A stretch of 64,000 nt of DNA from Ectobius pallidus (lineage: Eukaryota > Arthropoda > Insecta > Blattodea > Ectobiidae). Below are positions 11,150 through 20,904 of this stretch, one piece after another. Location of the stretch: contig CAXKWD010000002.1 of the NCBI GenBank assembly GCA_964059195.1, forward strand, positions 163,500,559 to 163,564,558, written 5' to 3'. The notes under the pieces were generated by a model. The model was not told the DNA's origin and ran no database searches. It saw nothing but the letters and a program-made list of their open reading frames with translations. Each line of letters opens with the position of its first letter. Positions within the stretch are counted from its first letter, which is position 1. The translations under genes and the position numbers were made by a program.

Positions 11150-11600
11150 ATCTGGAAACATCGCATCGGTAGTCATATCGGCTATCAACATGCCGTAAAT
11201 AAAGCAATGAACTCCATCAGAATCATCGCAAATTAAGCATATTTCAGCTTAAAGTAATCCCAGTCATCATTGCCTATGGTTTAGAGAGCATCTGGACACA
11301 CCTGAAGAGCAACTGGAGAGCAAAGAGAAGGTAAAAACCGTGTACAAAATGATATATTTATATACACCGTCACTCTAATTGAGTACACCAGAGAACAGTT
11401 TTTCACAGAAGAATTTCGTGTTCATCAGCTACAAACGAATACCAGAGTGAGGTACGGTATGATATTAGTGTCCTTAAGGAAGAATTGGCTGGTATTAAAG
11501 AAGAATTGAAGAGAAATAGAGCCACTTTTACTGGTATGAACTTTTATCAAGCTGCTCACAGTAGGCCTAATTAATCTTAATGTGGCAGACGCCAAATCGT
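11150..11600 (+). pseudogene. LINE reverse transcriptase C-terminal fragment
   Basis: The plus strand reads HAVNKAMNSIRIIA, stop, AYFSLKVIPVIIAYGLESIW and THLKSNW, then after frame changes YTREQFFTEEFRVHQLQTN. The order FxLKVxPVxxYGLxxIWxHL followed by E.FF.E..RVH is typical of the segment after the RT palm in some LINEs, where the line runs into the thumb and a cysteine region. It is heavily decayed and distinct from the R2-like LINE around it. Confidence 0.5.
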
Positions 11601-11653
11601 AGTATATGTAATCTCCCATCCTCCCAATATTACTACCAGCGTTTTCCTACAGT

Positions 11654-11996
11654 TTGGTGAAGGTAATGAACGGGATTCAAACCTTAACCTCAAATGTGCT
11701 GGCGAATCAACACAGTTCACCACCGGAGGATGAACGAATGAATGACTTGACAGCAAATAACGGAAAGCTGAGTGTTCCCAAGGAATTAGGCAAAGTTATT
11801 CTTTTCAGGGATAGTCATGGGCGTAGTCTGCCACAAAGTGCATGTAACAAAAAAGAGATATCAGTATTCTAGGTTATATTAAACCTGGGACAACTAGCTC
11901 AGTGGTGGTACCAAATGACCCAGAGAAGTGTAGCAGCTTAATAAAATACGACTCTGTTGTGGGTCAAATAACAGAGCTCGTAGGCCTAACAGGATA
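11654..11996 (+). pseudogene. SGNH-hydrolase-like fragment, probably retroelement ORF1
   Basis: The frame gives VPKELGKVILFRDSHGRSLP then, after a frameshift at about 11868, ILGYIKPGTTSSVVVPNDPE and SLIKYDSVV. The RDSHGR motif followed by YIKPG resembles block I (GDSH) of esterase-like domains seen in ORF1 or other proteins of insect retroelements, with G replaced by R. Identification rests on these short motifs only. Confidence 0.4.
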
Positions 11997-13370
11997 AGTG
12001 AGGTTATTACCAATAAAATAAGAAAAAACGCGACATCATAACGTATAATGAGGAGACACTGAAAACTACGAATTCCTTCAGATATGTGGAATCACCGCAC
12101 GATATGTTATTCTGCACATCACAAGTATAGGCTATGTAATATAGGCCTACTGATTTGGCCTAAATAAAGTCAGTATTTGTAGAACGTGCATCTCAGCGGA
12201 CTGTATGATAGATAATTAGGGCTGATTAAAATCAAAATGCACGCCATACATTCGAATAGAAAATAAAATAATAGGTTTACAAGAAACAAAGACCATAGGC
12301 GATGTAACACGACACTGAATTCTTCTTATGCACAATCACTCGCTAATTCTTGGTTGATGACTTGAAGATCTTCTAAAAGCAGAGATGATTGAATCCGCCC
12401 AATAAAAAACCTTGTTGGGTTCAATACAGATTTATTTAAAATTCCAGAGGACCACTCGACTTGATACGTCGAGAACTTGTAATTATTAATTAAGCATATA
12501 CATATAGCAATTGTATGCTATAAATGTGATTTACAGTTAATCTTGTGATGTCTTTTAATCTCGAATCACAAACGCAATGCTAATGTCAATAAATTAATTT
12601 GCGTGTTGTATAGCGTCAAAGCAATATTCAAATATATATGAATATTAAAATCTTTTAAAAACACTCACTTGTGTAATGACTCCTTCTTGAAACGAATATC
12701 ACTACAGGAAATAATCCTGAAGTCCAATCAAGCTATATTAAAGCTAGTAGAGAAGCTTAGCAGCGACGTAGAAGAAATTCACCATTTTGCGGCGAATAAT
12801 AATTAGAACTGCTTCTGTGCAGATAAAATTAATGTTGATAATTCTTTGAATCGTTGTAAACAGATTCCAAGACGAATAAGTATTAATAGCTGCTGCTAGC
12901 TGCATCCAGAGAGAATTGAAAATCCTTTCAGAGGATTACACAATAGACGAAGAAGGAAGACGAATGAAGAAGTAAGTTTTGAATTGAAAACAATGACTTG
13001 TAACAATACTAAAGAATCAATCCCATTGGACGAAGATAAAAACGATTAGGCAATTTAAAGACAAAAGATTGTATTTTGACAATAAAAATAATAATTACTA
13101 GAAGGCCGTGAGAAAAATTAACATTGAATAAAATCTTACCAAGGCCGAAAAAAGACAAGAATAATTATTAAAAGATTATTATAGAAGGCCAAGAAAATAA
13201 AAAACTCCGTCAAATCTCAAGTATCAAACATAACTGAACAGTATTTGTGATGAATAAAATTATCTGGAATAAAAACGTATTCAAATGCTTCCCACAGACC
13301 ACCACAGATAGGACTACCTCCTGTGTTGCCAGATTTCAAGCAGCATGGCTTGTAAGATATAGAAGGCAGT

Positions 13371-13954
13371 GGTACTGCACAAGATTTATTTTCAGAACGG
13401 GATATAATATTCTGAACTGCCTGTTTTCTTCTGTAGTAATTAGTAGAATTGAGTAACCTCATAATGACACTTATTTTTCCATTTTTCTCTAAAACGTTTA
13501 TCAGACCGTTGAGGATTTTTACTTTGAGAAAAGTCAGACTGTTTAATATTAGCTTTCTTTTTTTCCTTGCTTTGTAATATTTTACAGCAGGGTGCTCCGG
13601 ACCTTTACACAGAAGGGTAGCTGTTTTTAGAAAAGAGGTGAATTCAGTGGAGTATTAAATTTCCTGTTATCCTCTTCATCAGTCAAAAGTGATGAAAATT
13701 TGTGATCCCATAACTTCAGGTCAATCAAATGAGGTTCATTATTATGTTGCACTAGTATGGAACTAATATGTTGAGTCTCACTTGTGTTGTCAGGTTCATG
13801 TTTTTGCACTAATGATTCCCTAGAAATTTCTGGATGAGCTCGAACAATATGCATTTTTACCCTTCAAAAATATTTGCCACAGTGTGGATAGGTAGGGTCA
13901 TTCAACATATCATTTATTTCATGCACAGGTATAAGTAAATTTGTATCAGTATTA
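13371..13954 (-). pseudogene. R2-like LINE segment 1b: C2H2 finger and basic linker
   Basis: The minus strand reads IPVHEINDMLNDPTYPHCGK, YF, stop, KMHIVRAHPEI: a C2H2 finger of the R2 type with its first Cys changed to Tyr. It goes on through LVQHNNEPHLIDLKLWDHKF, KYYKARKKRKANIKQSDFSQ, SKNPQRSDKRFREKWKNKCH, YEVTQFYYYRRKQAVQNIIS and RSENKSCAVP, where the 11113-13370 element breaks it. The NPQRSDKR basic stretch just before the RT is characteristic of this LINE family. Confidence 0.7.
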
Positions 13955-14593
13955 CCGTATTTTACAGACCATAAGACGCACATTTTTCTTTGAAAACAGA
14001 GCCTTGAAGGTTGGGTGCATCTAATGGTCCGAAGTACACAAAAAATTAATATGGAAAATTGCCACAATACCATAGTTATAAACAAAGTGTTGTGAACGAT
14101 AAAATAGTTACAAATTTTGGCACGGACTGTACATTAGTGCATGGTCACAATCGTAAAATGAGGGTAGTTGAAAGTCAGGTATACAATGCGAAAAGAAAGG
14201 AATGTTGAGTTCTTTTATACGGAAGTTGTCTCTGTCGGGTGGTTTAAATGAAGGCAATGACCTCTAAACAGCCTCGTCCCATTACACTTACCGTATGGTG
14301 AATTGAGAGTTAGGAAAGTATTTTCAGTCCTTCATGAGAAATCAGTTCAGTAGTTAAAATTTACGCGATACCACCTGTACAAAAGAGATTTTCATACAAC
14401 GCAGGTTTAAAGTTAGAAGTGATTTACACTGATTCCATTGTACAACGTTATAATTTGTTTATGCAACAAAGTACATTATTCCCTTTAAAATTTGTCGTTT
14501 AGAATCGCATTAAATTTCTTTTCCTTTAAATTTCCATTCTAAAATCAAAGTGCGTCTTATGGTCTGGAGCGTCTTATAGTCTGTAAAATACGG
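13955..14593. mobile_element. Pogo-like MITE, CCGTATTTTACAG ends
   Basis: Inverted ends CCGTATTTTACAGACCATAA and its complement (TTATAGTCTGTAAAATACGG) with TA on both sides (13953-13954, 14594-14595). A second copy of the motif, GTGCGTCTTATGGTCTG, lies just inside the right end. No transposase frame was seen in its 639 bp. It interrupts the N-terminal part of the R2-like LINE. Confidence 0.85.
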
Positions 14594-14750
14594 TATTCTA
14601 AGAGATATTCGAAGAAGGAGCACAGTCTGAATTATTTTGCAAAATGTTAGTCTTAACAGTTGAAAGAGAATAAGTTGTAGTCATGTCAATAATGAATTCA
14701 GTTTCATTATTTATTACCTGTAAATCATGACACTGACTAGATTAACAGTT
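14594..14750 (-). pseudogene. R2-like LINE segment 1a: N-terminal region
   Basis: An open frame upstream of the pogo-like insertion reads HDLQVINNETEFIIDMTTTY and KTNILQNNSDCAPSSNIS before a stop. It joins the finger region when the MITE is removed. Assignment to the LINE is by position and continuity, not by similarity. Confidence 0.4.
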
Positions 14751-15280
14751 CAGAATCATCAGGAGTTGAGCTGTGAAAATTCGGCTCATGCTGATTAAGA
14801 TGTGTATAACATCTCAGTATGAATGTTAAAACGACATGGTTAGGTTAAAACTTGAAAATACACCTGCTTTAAACGCTCCTGGTTGTTATGTTTAGCTGAA
14901 CATGCTCTTGCGATCATAGGGCCCTGTTTCGAACTCTATTTCGTCTTGAGCATGTATCTGTGATGTGAACACATACAAAGTTGTATTAGAGAATTGTAGG
15001 TGTATCCAGCTGGCAAGGACATGGATGTTTTGTATGGGTGAGCTTGTTCCAATCTTCTGTTTGTAGTAATTTAAAGTCATCAAGTAAACTGTAATAGCAA
15101 TGCTCACTCAATTTTGAGTACTACTATCATTATGTATTACTGAAATTATTTAATACTTGATTTTCCGGTATTATTGGTTTGGCTTTGAATATTTGGCCCA
15201 TATGCACCGTATGTTGTTTTGTTTGTTTTGGAGTCCAAGGTCTAATCCGTTTATCAGAAATTGGAAATAGTGTTAAAGTC
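14751..15280. other. No recognisable feature
   Basis: No element or coding similarity recognised. The 5' end of the R2-like LINE may lie in this stretch. Confidence 0.4.
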
Positions 15281-15291
15281 CTCCTGGTTTG

Positions 15292-15634
15292 GACACGTGA
15301 AGTCAGAATGAAAAATTCAATGCCATAGCCGGGATTGAACCAGGATCTTCAGCTCTCCGTGCCGATGCTCTAACCAACTGAGCTACCATGGCAACGTGCC
15401 GGTACAACATTAAATTCTCCAACTGACTCACAATCCCAGTATACCACCAGGCGTTCTCAATATGAGATACAAACCCAGTGGTGACTTACAACCTGTAAGT
15501 ACTTAAGACCTGGGCTTTATAGTAAACCACTAGTAGGTCACAATGGAATGATAATTCTTTCACACTGGCCGTGTGTAGGCTAAGATGGACACGTGAAGTC
15601 AGAATGAAAAATTCAATGCCATAGCCGGGATTTG
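15292..15634 (-). mobile_element. tRNA-derived SINE (family 1) with terminal direct repeats
   Basis: CTCCTGGTTTG occurs on both sides (15281-15291 and 15635-15645), an 11-bp target duplication. On the minus strand a tRNA-like head lies at 15322-15392: it begins GCCATGGTAGCTCAGTTGG (A box), has the B box GGTTCAATCC and ends CTATGGC, with a 7-bp acceptor stem and a GCTC/GAGC D stem. The anticodon loop is ACGGAGA, with C where U33 should be. A 44-bp segment including the tRNA 3' end (ATAGCCGGGAT side) is present at both ends (15291-15334 and 15588-15631), so the copy is partly dimeric. A second member is at 62561-62765. Confidence 0.85.
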
Positions 15635-15652
15635 CTCCTGGTTTGTTCAGTT

Positions 15653-15674
15653 AAAAAAAAAAAAAAAAAAAAAT
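15653..15674. repeat. Poly(A) tract
   Basis: A run of 22 A just outside the right-hand SINE target duplication. Confidence 0.95.
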
Positions 15675-15930
15675 CAATTTTAAGGTAGGGAAGCCCCAAG
15701 TGCATAACAGACATTTGGCCTGCAAGTCAGTTAGCAGCATTCCACATTGATACCAACTTGGAAGGAAAGGGTTATTAACCACTTCATTTATAGTCATACA
15801 TGTGGCTTTATGTTTCGGCCAACAATGGAATTTACCCAGTAGTCAAGAAATCTGCTACCTGCTTTGTTTTGTATTTTCCGCCAGGCTTCAGTTTCAGTTG
15901 GCTTGAACTGTTTGTATCTTAAGTAACATC

Positions 15931-16251
15931 GTGTCGAACAAAAAGTACGCATCGCTCACGCTCAATGAAAAAATGAAGGCGATCGAGGCGAATGAGAGAG
16001 ACAAACTTTCTGTGCGCGAAATAATTTTGTGTTCCAAATGCGGTAAAACGCAAACTTACGAAACTTTAAAGAGTAAAGATAAGTTAAGGGAGGAGTGGAT
16101 GAAGGGGAATGGACAAATGAAGAGAAAAGCAAAGAAGACGGGAAATGAAGAAATTAATGAAATAGTGTGGGAATGGTTTGTAAATGCACGGGCTAAAAAC
16201 TTGCCTTTGTCCGGACCCATTTCCCGATATGTGGCGACAAAAGTGAAATAA
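15931..16251 (+). pseudogene. Pogo/Tigger transposase N-terminus (CENP-B type DNA binding)
   Basis: An open frame of 106 residues. Residues about 8-50 (SLTLNEKMKAIEANERDKLS, VREI) are the psq/CENP-B N-terminal helix-turn-helix. Residues about 65-105 (NEEINEIVWEWFVNARAKNL, PLSGPISRYVA) are the second CENP-B/Tc5 helix-turn-helix, where WF..AR.KN.P.SGP is diagnostic. The frame stops there, so the DDE domain is missing. The bases after the stop (16252-16380) contain AATAAAGTGAAGAATATCTG and CTGTACAG, similar to the 3' ends of such elements, suggesting an internally deleted copy. Confidence 0.8.
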
Positions 16252-17465
16252 ACCTAGGGATAATGAGGCAAGAAAACAGTTAGCCTACAGTAATTGCATA
16301 ATTATATTGTGTTAGTGTTATTAATTATTAATAATAGTGTAGTATTTTACTGTATATAAAAATAAAGTGAAGAATATCTGCTGTACAGGAATTAAGGTTT
16401 GTAATTAATTACAATATTTGCATAAGTTATTACAAATTCACATTTTTGGCGCATGGTACAGTAATTTATAACACTTATGTAGGCTAGTGTATTTTGTGTA
16501 ATCCGGAAACTTGTCCAATTTGGAAAATTCTTTTGGTCCCATATGATTCCGCTTTGAACAAGTTTACTGTAATACAAAATTTTGGCGTTTCTTTGATTCT
16601 CATTTCTGACTGAGACATGACAATACTTAACGCCAAATTTTTCCTTCTTGCATTAAACAAACAACACTTCAAAGACAGCACTGCTAGTGACGAAAAAAAA
16701 AAAAGTAAAACACTCAATGTAAATACATGAAAATGACTAAATAAGGAAGCAAATGACATGAAAATGACAAAATAATGACCTAAATTGAAATAAATCCCCT
16801 AAAAATATAAAATTGAATAAAATGACAGAAAATGACCTAATAAAAATGTATTTCTATAATCTAGAGGCCCTGATTAGGATTTATCTACAAGTTGGCAATG
16901 ACTATGCAGCATCAATAAAAAGATGAGATGTCATTAGAATCCGGGCCCTGGACTCATTCAAATTGACTTTAATTATAAACTATACTGTAACTTGGATGTG
17001 GGAAATAATCAGGAAGATAATTAACTTGAGAAAAGCATTTGGTTAGGTTCGGGCTTTTACCTATCAGTAAATTATGGGTAAATTAATAGGAATTTCTGGA
17101 TCCAAACCAATTTAGATTATGTCCTATTAAAATGGATTTGGTCACCGTTAACTCTCACTGGGAATATTTCATTATATGCCCCGTTATTGACAAAATGAGA
17201 GCTGAACTGGGGAAATCTGGAATCGGAAGTAAAGTAAAGCAAGGATATCGATTCTTGGAATTTATGTAACTATTATAGATTTTCACGGGTTATAAAGAAA
17301 TAGCCTAATGACAAGTTACTTGCATTATTGGGAATTAAACAGTTTTGAAGAGTTCCTTCTGGTTTATTCAACGGGAGGTGCCCGATTTTCAACTATAATA
17401 TATGTTAAATTTAAATTATATTTAAACTGACATTATTAATTTCTGGCAGATAAATTTATATTAAT
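16252..17465. other. No gene recognised; low-complexity TGAAAATGAC stretch
   Basis: At 16690-16870 short variants of ATGAAAATGAC and AATGACCTAA recur. Nothing coding is recognised in the remainder. Confidence 0.5.
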
Positions 17466-17529
17466 GTTATATATAATCAATAAGAATATTCTTCTTCACA
17501 CATATTTTGTAAGTCAAAACTTACCAAAA

Positions 17530-17568
17530 GGACGATCGTTTCGGTGAGTGACTTCTCACCATCATCAG
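17530..17568 (-). ncRNA. Hammerhead ribozyme motif of the PLE
   Basis: The minus strand reads CTGATGA, T, GGTGAG, AAGTCA, CTCACC, GAAA, CGATCG, TC. CTGATGA and GAAA are the two conserved core strings. GGTGAG/CTCACC is a perfect 6-bp stem II. CGATCG is a very short self-complementary stem III followed by the cleavage triplet GTC, as described for minimal type I hammerheads in Penelope-like elements. Stem I pairing (C-G, U-A, then poor) is weak. The terminal repeat copy at 20839 begins within one base of the predicted cleavage site. Confidence 0.75.
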
Positions 17569-18330
17569 CTGTTCTCAACTGTCGTGTTTCCTTCTTTATC
17601 CACCAGATGTCCTCCATGTAGTAGAAATTTAGAAATGAGGTCATTGTCCTTTGGGATGTCAAAATTCATAAGTGTGTCTCTATTTTTCTGTATGTAAACT
17701 TTTTCCCACACCGCTAAATCCAATGGTTGTTGAACATTTTTCAGTAATTTTGCCTCACTATTGAAATTATGACCTGTAGACCAGAAATGATGAGCCACTG
17801 CAGATTTTTCTATTTGTTGGTATTTAATGTTTCTCATATGTTCCTTGTACCTTATATTTAAGTTTCTTTTTGTTTTGCCAATGTATACTTTTTCACACGT
17901 ATTACAGTCAATTTCATAAATGCCTGATTTCTTACTTGGATGAATTTTATCTTTCATGTCTGATCTTAAGAGATTTTTAATATTGTACTTGTTGATAGGT
18001 GACAATGTGATGTTCAGTCCTTTGAAAATTTTTTGGAATTTATGATGCATTAATGGATGGAAAGTGAATTTCTTGAAAGTTGTTTGATCTTTGGCATTGC
18101 ATAAGGTGGTATTTTCTTTAACTTGCTTTTGGTTTTCAAATTTCTTGATTTTCTTGTTGACTGTATTTTCTGTAAATCCATTAATTTTTGCTGTTTCTAA
18201 AATATGCTGGTATTCTAATTTATATTCTTTGTTGCTCATAGGTAAGTTGACTAATCTGTAAGTAAGGCTGTTTATTACTGCTAATTTATGAGGAGTTGGA
18301 TTATAGCCGCCCTGCTTGATGTAATTGTCG
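17565..18330 (-). CDS. PLE polyprotein C-terminal part with GIY-YIG endonuclease
   Basis: The intact frame from 18239 gives 224 residues and is open further upstream to the hAT junction (DNYIKQGGYNPTPHKLAVIN). Order: helical linker (EYQHILETAKINGFTENTVN), basic region, FTFHPLMHHKFQKIFKGLNI, Cys pair (DCNTC), nuclease core KVYIGKTKRNLNIRYKEHM with GIY at residues about 110-112 (SGIYEIDC), KSAVAHHFWSTGHNF and a C-terminal WEKVYIQKN. GIY, YIG, the downstream R and the H are all present, so the nuclease itself looks intact. PLE endonucleases nick DNA for target-primed reverse transcription. The RT part is 5'-truncated, so the element cannot be autonomous as it stands. Confidence 0.88.
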
Positions 18331-18338
18331 GTGTGTGT

Positions 18339-20247
18339 CAGTGGCGGCTCGTGGCCGGAAAATTAGGTGAAGAGGAAAAAATGCCACATGCTTACGTTAA
18401 TAACCGAACTCACCTATGTCTTGTATAGCAAATCAATCCTTCGATAGTCCTTTAAGGCTGCAAACTTGTCGGTGATATCATCATAGAATGGCTGCATTTC
18501 TTCTAGCTGCAGTAAAGGTTTTTTCTGAATTGAAATATTCGCTAAACAAGATACTTGTCTGGCAACATTTTTGATCCTTCATTTAGTAGGCCTACATCGT
18601 GATCTGACAGCTGGCACAATGATGATTTGATTTTAAACAATGCGGGTAAGAATATAGTTATTATTTATAAAATCTGATACATTTTATTCATGGAATACTC
18701 TTAATAAATCCCAATCGGGATTATGAGTTTCATTAGATAAATTCGATCCTGCTTTTCCGCTGTGAATCTATTGATGTTTATCGTAATTATTATTCTCGTA
18801 ATCAGATTATTCAGAATATTCCATTCATGCGATGCGGACTTGAAATTGACTAATAATCTTTAGCAATGCCTCGGATATCGACCAATGACTGTTGTTTATC
18901 TTATAAGTTAATATGCTTGCAAGGGTCGGAAAGATGCAATTTTATCTGATAAACTTCAGCTCGTTACTGGATACTTCAAGGCAGTGATTAATATGTCAGT
19001 GATTAATATGTCACATGTCGTATGATTGCCTATGAAAAAATATGCATTGTAGGAATGAAACGTCGTGATTCAACGTTGTCGTCCTATGGCGTCCTATCGG
19101 TGACGATCTCCGAAGATGGTTCAGTGTTGTGACACGTGACAGTGGGCTTTCATCACAGTACACAGTAGTCTTGGTATATGGTGACACACATTAAATAAAT
19201 TAACTTCTAGTCTCATCCCTATGCCTCACTTTTGTGCTATAGAATCGAACGCCTATGATTTTTTTTCCGTTAATGATATTTAATTTTATGAGAAAGAATC
19301 CAAGCTCCTCTACCGTTCATACTTCAATGAAGTATATGGTTGTTTATAAACACCTTTTAAATAATTAATTGTAAATTGTTAAAAATAAAAATTCTAGCTC
19401 TTTAGCGTCTATGCAAATCGTGTGGAAAATTTAAACAAAATTGTTAGTTTTTTTTTATAAAATCGTGAAGAATGAAAGTCTGTTCTAGCCTCGCTCAAAG
19501 ATGTAAGACTTAAAAGCCTGAGTTTGTACAAACGATAGCTGGCTTATAACTACCCTTCAAAGTATAAGGATACCGTATAAAAGTAAGAAAAAGTCGTCAA
19601 TCTCCCCAGAAGATATCTAATCCAAATACGTTTTATTTATACACGATGTTTAGTTCTCAAGCCACACAGACACGTTCCTGAAAATATTATTGGACAGAGG
19701 AGAATTCAAAACAGGTATTTATGTTAAAAACATTGATTTCGAACATTTATTACCTTTGGTATGGGTAGAGGAAGTGAAATTGGTGCTTTGTTATTAATGG
19801 AGCTGTTAGCAGAAGAGGAGTAGGTATGAAACCCGCCAGACACTGTCATTGTAGCAGCTTGCTGTGGTAACCGCGTGCCATCATGAAGCCGAAGGACGAC
19901 ACACCTTCGTGGGTAGTCTGATCCCTTCAGCATGGACGTGGGATAAGCGAGAAAAATGCTACTTGCAGCATGAGCCAGCATCATTTTTAGTGGACCAGAC
20001 TACCCATGGAACAGGGGAAGTGAATCAAGGCTAGTTCTGCTTCGTGTGCTTGCTTGCAAGACTCGGGAGCTCTCTGGCGCCTCCTCCTTTAACATCACTC
20101 GTGGCGGGCAATACAAAATTACATAAATGCATTTATAGTAAAAACCAACATTCGTGATATGGGAAATAAACTTTAAAAATACGTATTGTAAAGGAAAAAT
20201 ACTGGTGAAGTGCTACTTCATCTACTTCACCTGAATAGCCGCCACTG
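18339..20247. mobile_element. hAT element, CAGTGGCGGCT ends
   Basis: The ends CAGTGGCGGCT and AGCCGCCACTG are perfect 11-bp inverted repeats, and GTGTGTGT (8 bp) lies outside each. Both are hAT traits. Coding relics are poor: the minus strand at 18418-18560 reads QVSCLANISIQKKPLLQLEE, MQPFYDDITDKFAALKDY and RRIDLLYKT, and an 86-residue unrecognised frame lies at 19724-19984 on the minus strand. No DDE or dimerisation motif was found, so it is likely a non-autonomous copy with captured or decayed coding sequence. Confidence 0.85.
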
Positions 20248-20255
20248 GTGTGTGT

Positions 20256-20838
20256 GTCCTTCCTATAAATTCCAAATTCCAATTTCTTGCCATTTTTGAT
20301 GATCTTGATATCTAGAAAGGGTAGCATATTGTCTGACTATCTCTGCAGTGAATTTTACTGAACTGTCCTGGAGATTAAGTAATCTAACAGCATCTTCCAC
20401 TAATTTCTTGTTCACTACAGCGAATACATCGTCTACATATCTATGCCATGATTTGAAAATATGCGGAAAACTTTCTATGTGTGTTTCCATAAAACTCAGA
20501 TATAGGTTAGCCAAAACTGGAGAGAGAGGATTCCCCATTGCAAGTCCTTTTTGTTCATAGAATTTCCCTCTAAATGTAAAAAAAAATTTGATCAATGCAC
20601 AATCTTGTAAGATCCAAATATTCTTTCACTATTTCTTTTCCCAGATTGATTGAAGTAAGACATTTTTCTATTGAGATTAATAATTTATCTTTAGGAACAC
20701 TAGGGAACAAAGAAACGACATCAAAAGAAACCAATAGGCTATTTTCATCTATTTCCATGTCTTTGATTCTATCTACTAATTCCATAGTATTTTTGATACT
20801 TAAGCTCTTGAATTGAGAAAGGTTCTGAAATCTATTAA
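20256..20838 (-). pseudogene. PLE reverse transcriptase, 5'-truncated
   Basis: The frame begins NRFQNLSQFKSLSIKNTMEL and gives LLVSFDVVSLFPSVPKDKLL (motif A, SFDV), a break of frame in an A-run at 20579-20587, FRGKFYEQKGLAMGNPLSP and VLANLYLSFME (motif B), HRYVDDVFAVVNKK (motif C, YVDD), SSVKFTAEI and FLDIKIIKNGKKLEFGIYRK. The N-terminal fingers region of the RT is missing, replaced by the inverted terminal repeat at 20839. One frameshift in the A-run and one near 20330 were seen. Confidence 0.85.
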
Positions 20839-20904
20839 CCTTTTGGTAAGTTTTGACTTACAAAATATGTGTGAAGAAGAATATTCTTATTGATTATATA
20901 TAAT
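20839..20904 (+). repeat. Inverted copy of the PLE terminal repeat
   Basis: CCTTTTGGTAAGTTTTGACT through ATTGATTATATATAA is identical over about 65 bp to the complement of 17466-17531. The match starts at the hammerhead cleavage position. PLEs are known to carry such inverted terminal copies. Confidence 0.9.

Larger units (their letters stand above)
11113..13370. mobile_element. DNA element with CACTGCC inverted ends and 8-bp duplication
   Basis: GGTACTGC occurs at 11105-11112 and 13371-13378, an 8-bp target duplication in the LINE. The element starts CACTGCCTTCTTTATTTC and ends with the complement GATATAGAAGGCAGT. Inverted similarity continues inward over about 80 bp (TTACAAGCCATGCTG...AAATCTGG). 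Removing it restores SCAVPVQDVYQYF in the LINE. It carries two plus-strand relics (11150-11600 and 11654-11996) and, near its right end, a repeat (13081-13190) also found at 51961. The rest (12000-13080) has no recognisable content. Superfamily not determined; hAT and P both make 8-bp duplications. Confidence 0.75.
6638..14750 (-). mobile_element. R2-like non-LTR retrotransposon, split by four insertions
   Basis: Taken on the minus strand and with the four inserted elements removed, the segments give one long polyprotein relic: N-terminal C2H2 finger (about 13870), a basic linker (NPQRSDKRFREKWKNK), RT with motifs FLDASKAF, GVPQGSPLSPLLFNLAIDFL and FADDIALL, a thumb region, a Cys knuckle and a C-terminal region with EVFEEVH that matches the position of the restriction-like endonuclease in R2-type elements. 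A single ORF with N-terminal finger and C-terminal knuckle plus endonuclease is the R2-clade plan. The 3' end lies about 15 bp after the last stop (6652-6654), in a PLE tail. Stops and frameshifts show it is dead. The 5' limit is uncertain. The clade assignment within the R2 group is inference. Confidence 0.8.
17466..20904 (-). mobile_element. Penelope-like element with hammerhead end, split by a hAT
   Basis: On the minus strand: an inverted copy of the 3' terminal repeat (20839-20904), a 5'-truncated RT (20256-20838), a hAT insertion (18339-20247), the rest of the RT-to-endonuclease protein (17565-18330), a hammerhead motif (17530-17568) and the terminal repeat (17466-17530). The coding sequence reads through the hAT site without a stop (GIYRKDTHTDNYIKQGGYNP) once one GTGTGTGT is kept, so this is one of the least decayed elements of the window. 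Confidence 0.88.

Noticed and set aside
15322..15392. Functional tRNA gene with a 7-bp acceptor stem
   Set aside because: U33 is replaced, the T stem is mismatched, and it lies in a duplicated SINE with target duplication.
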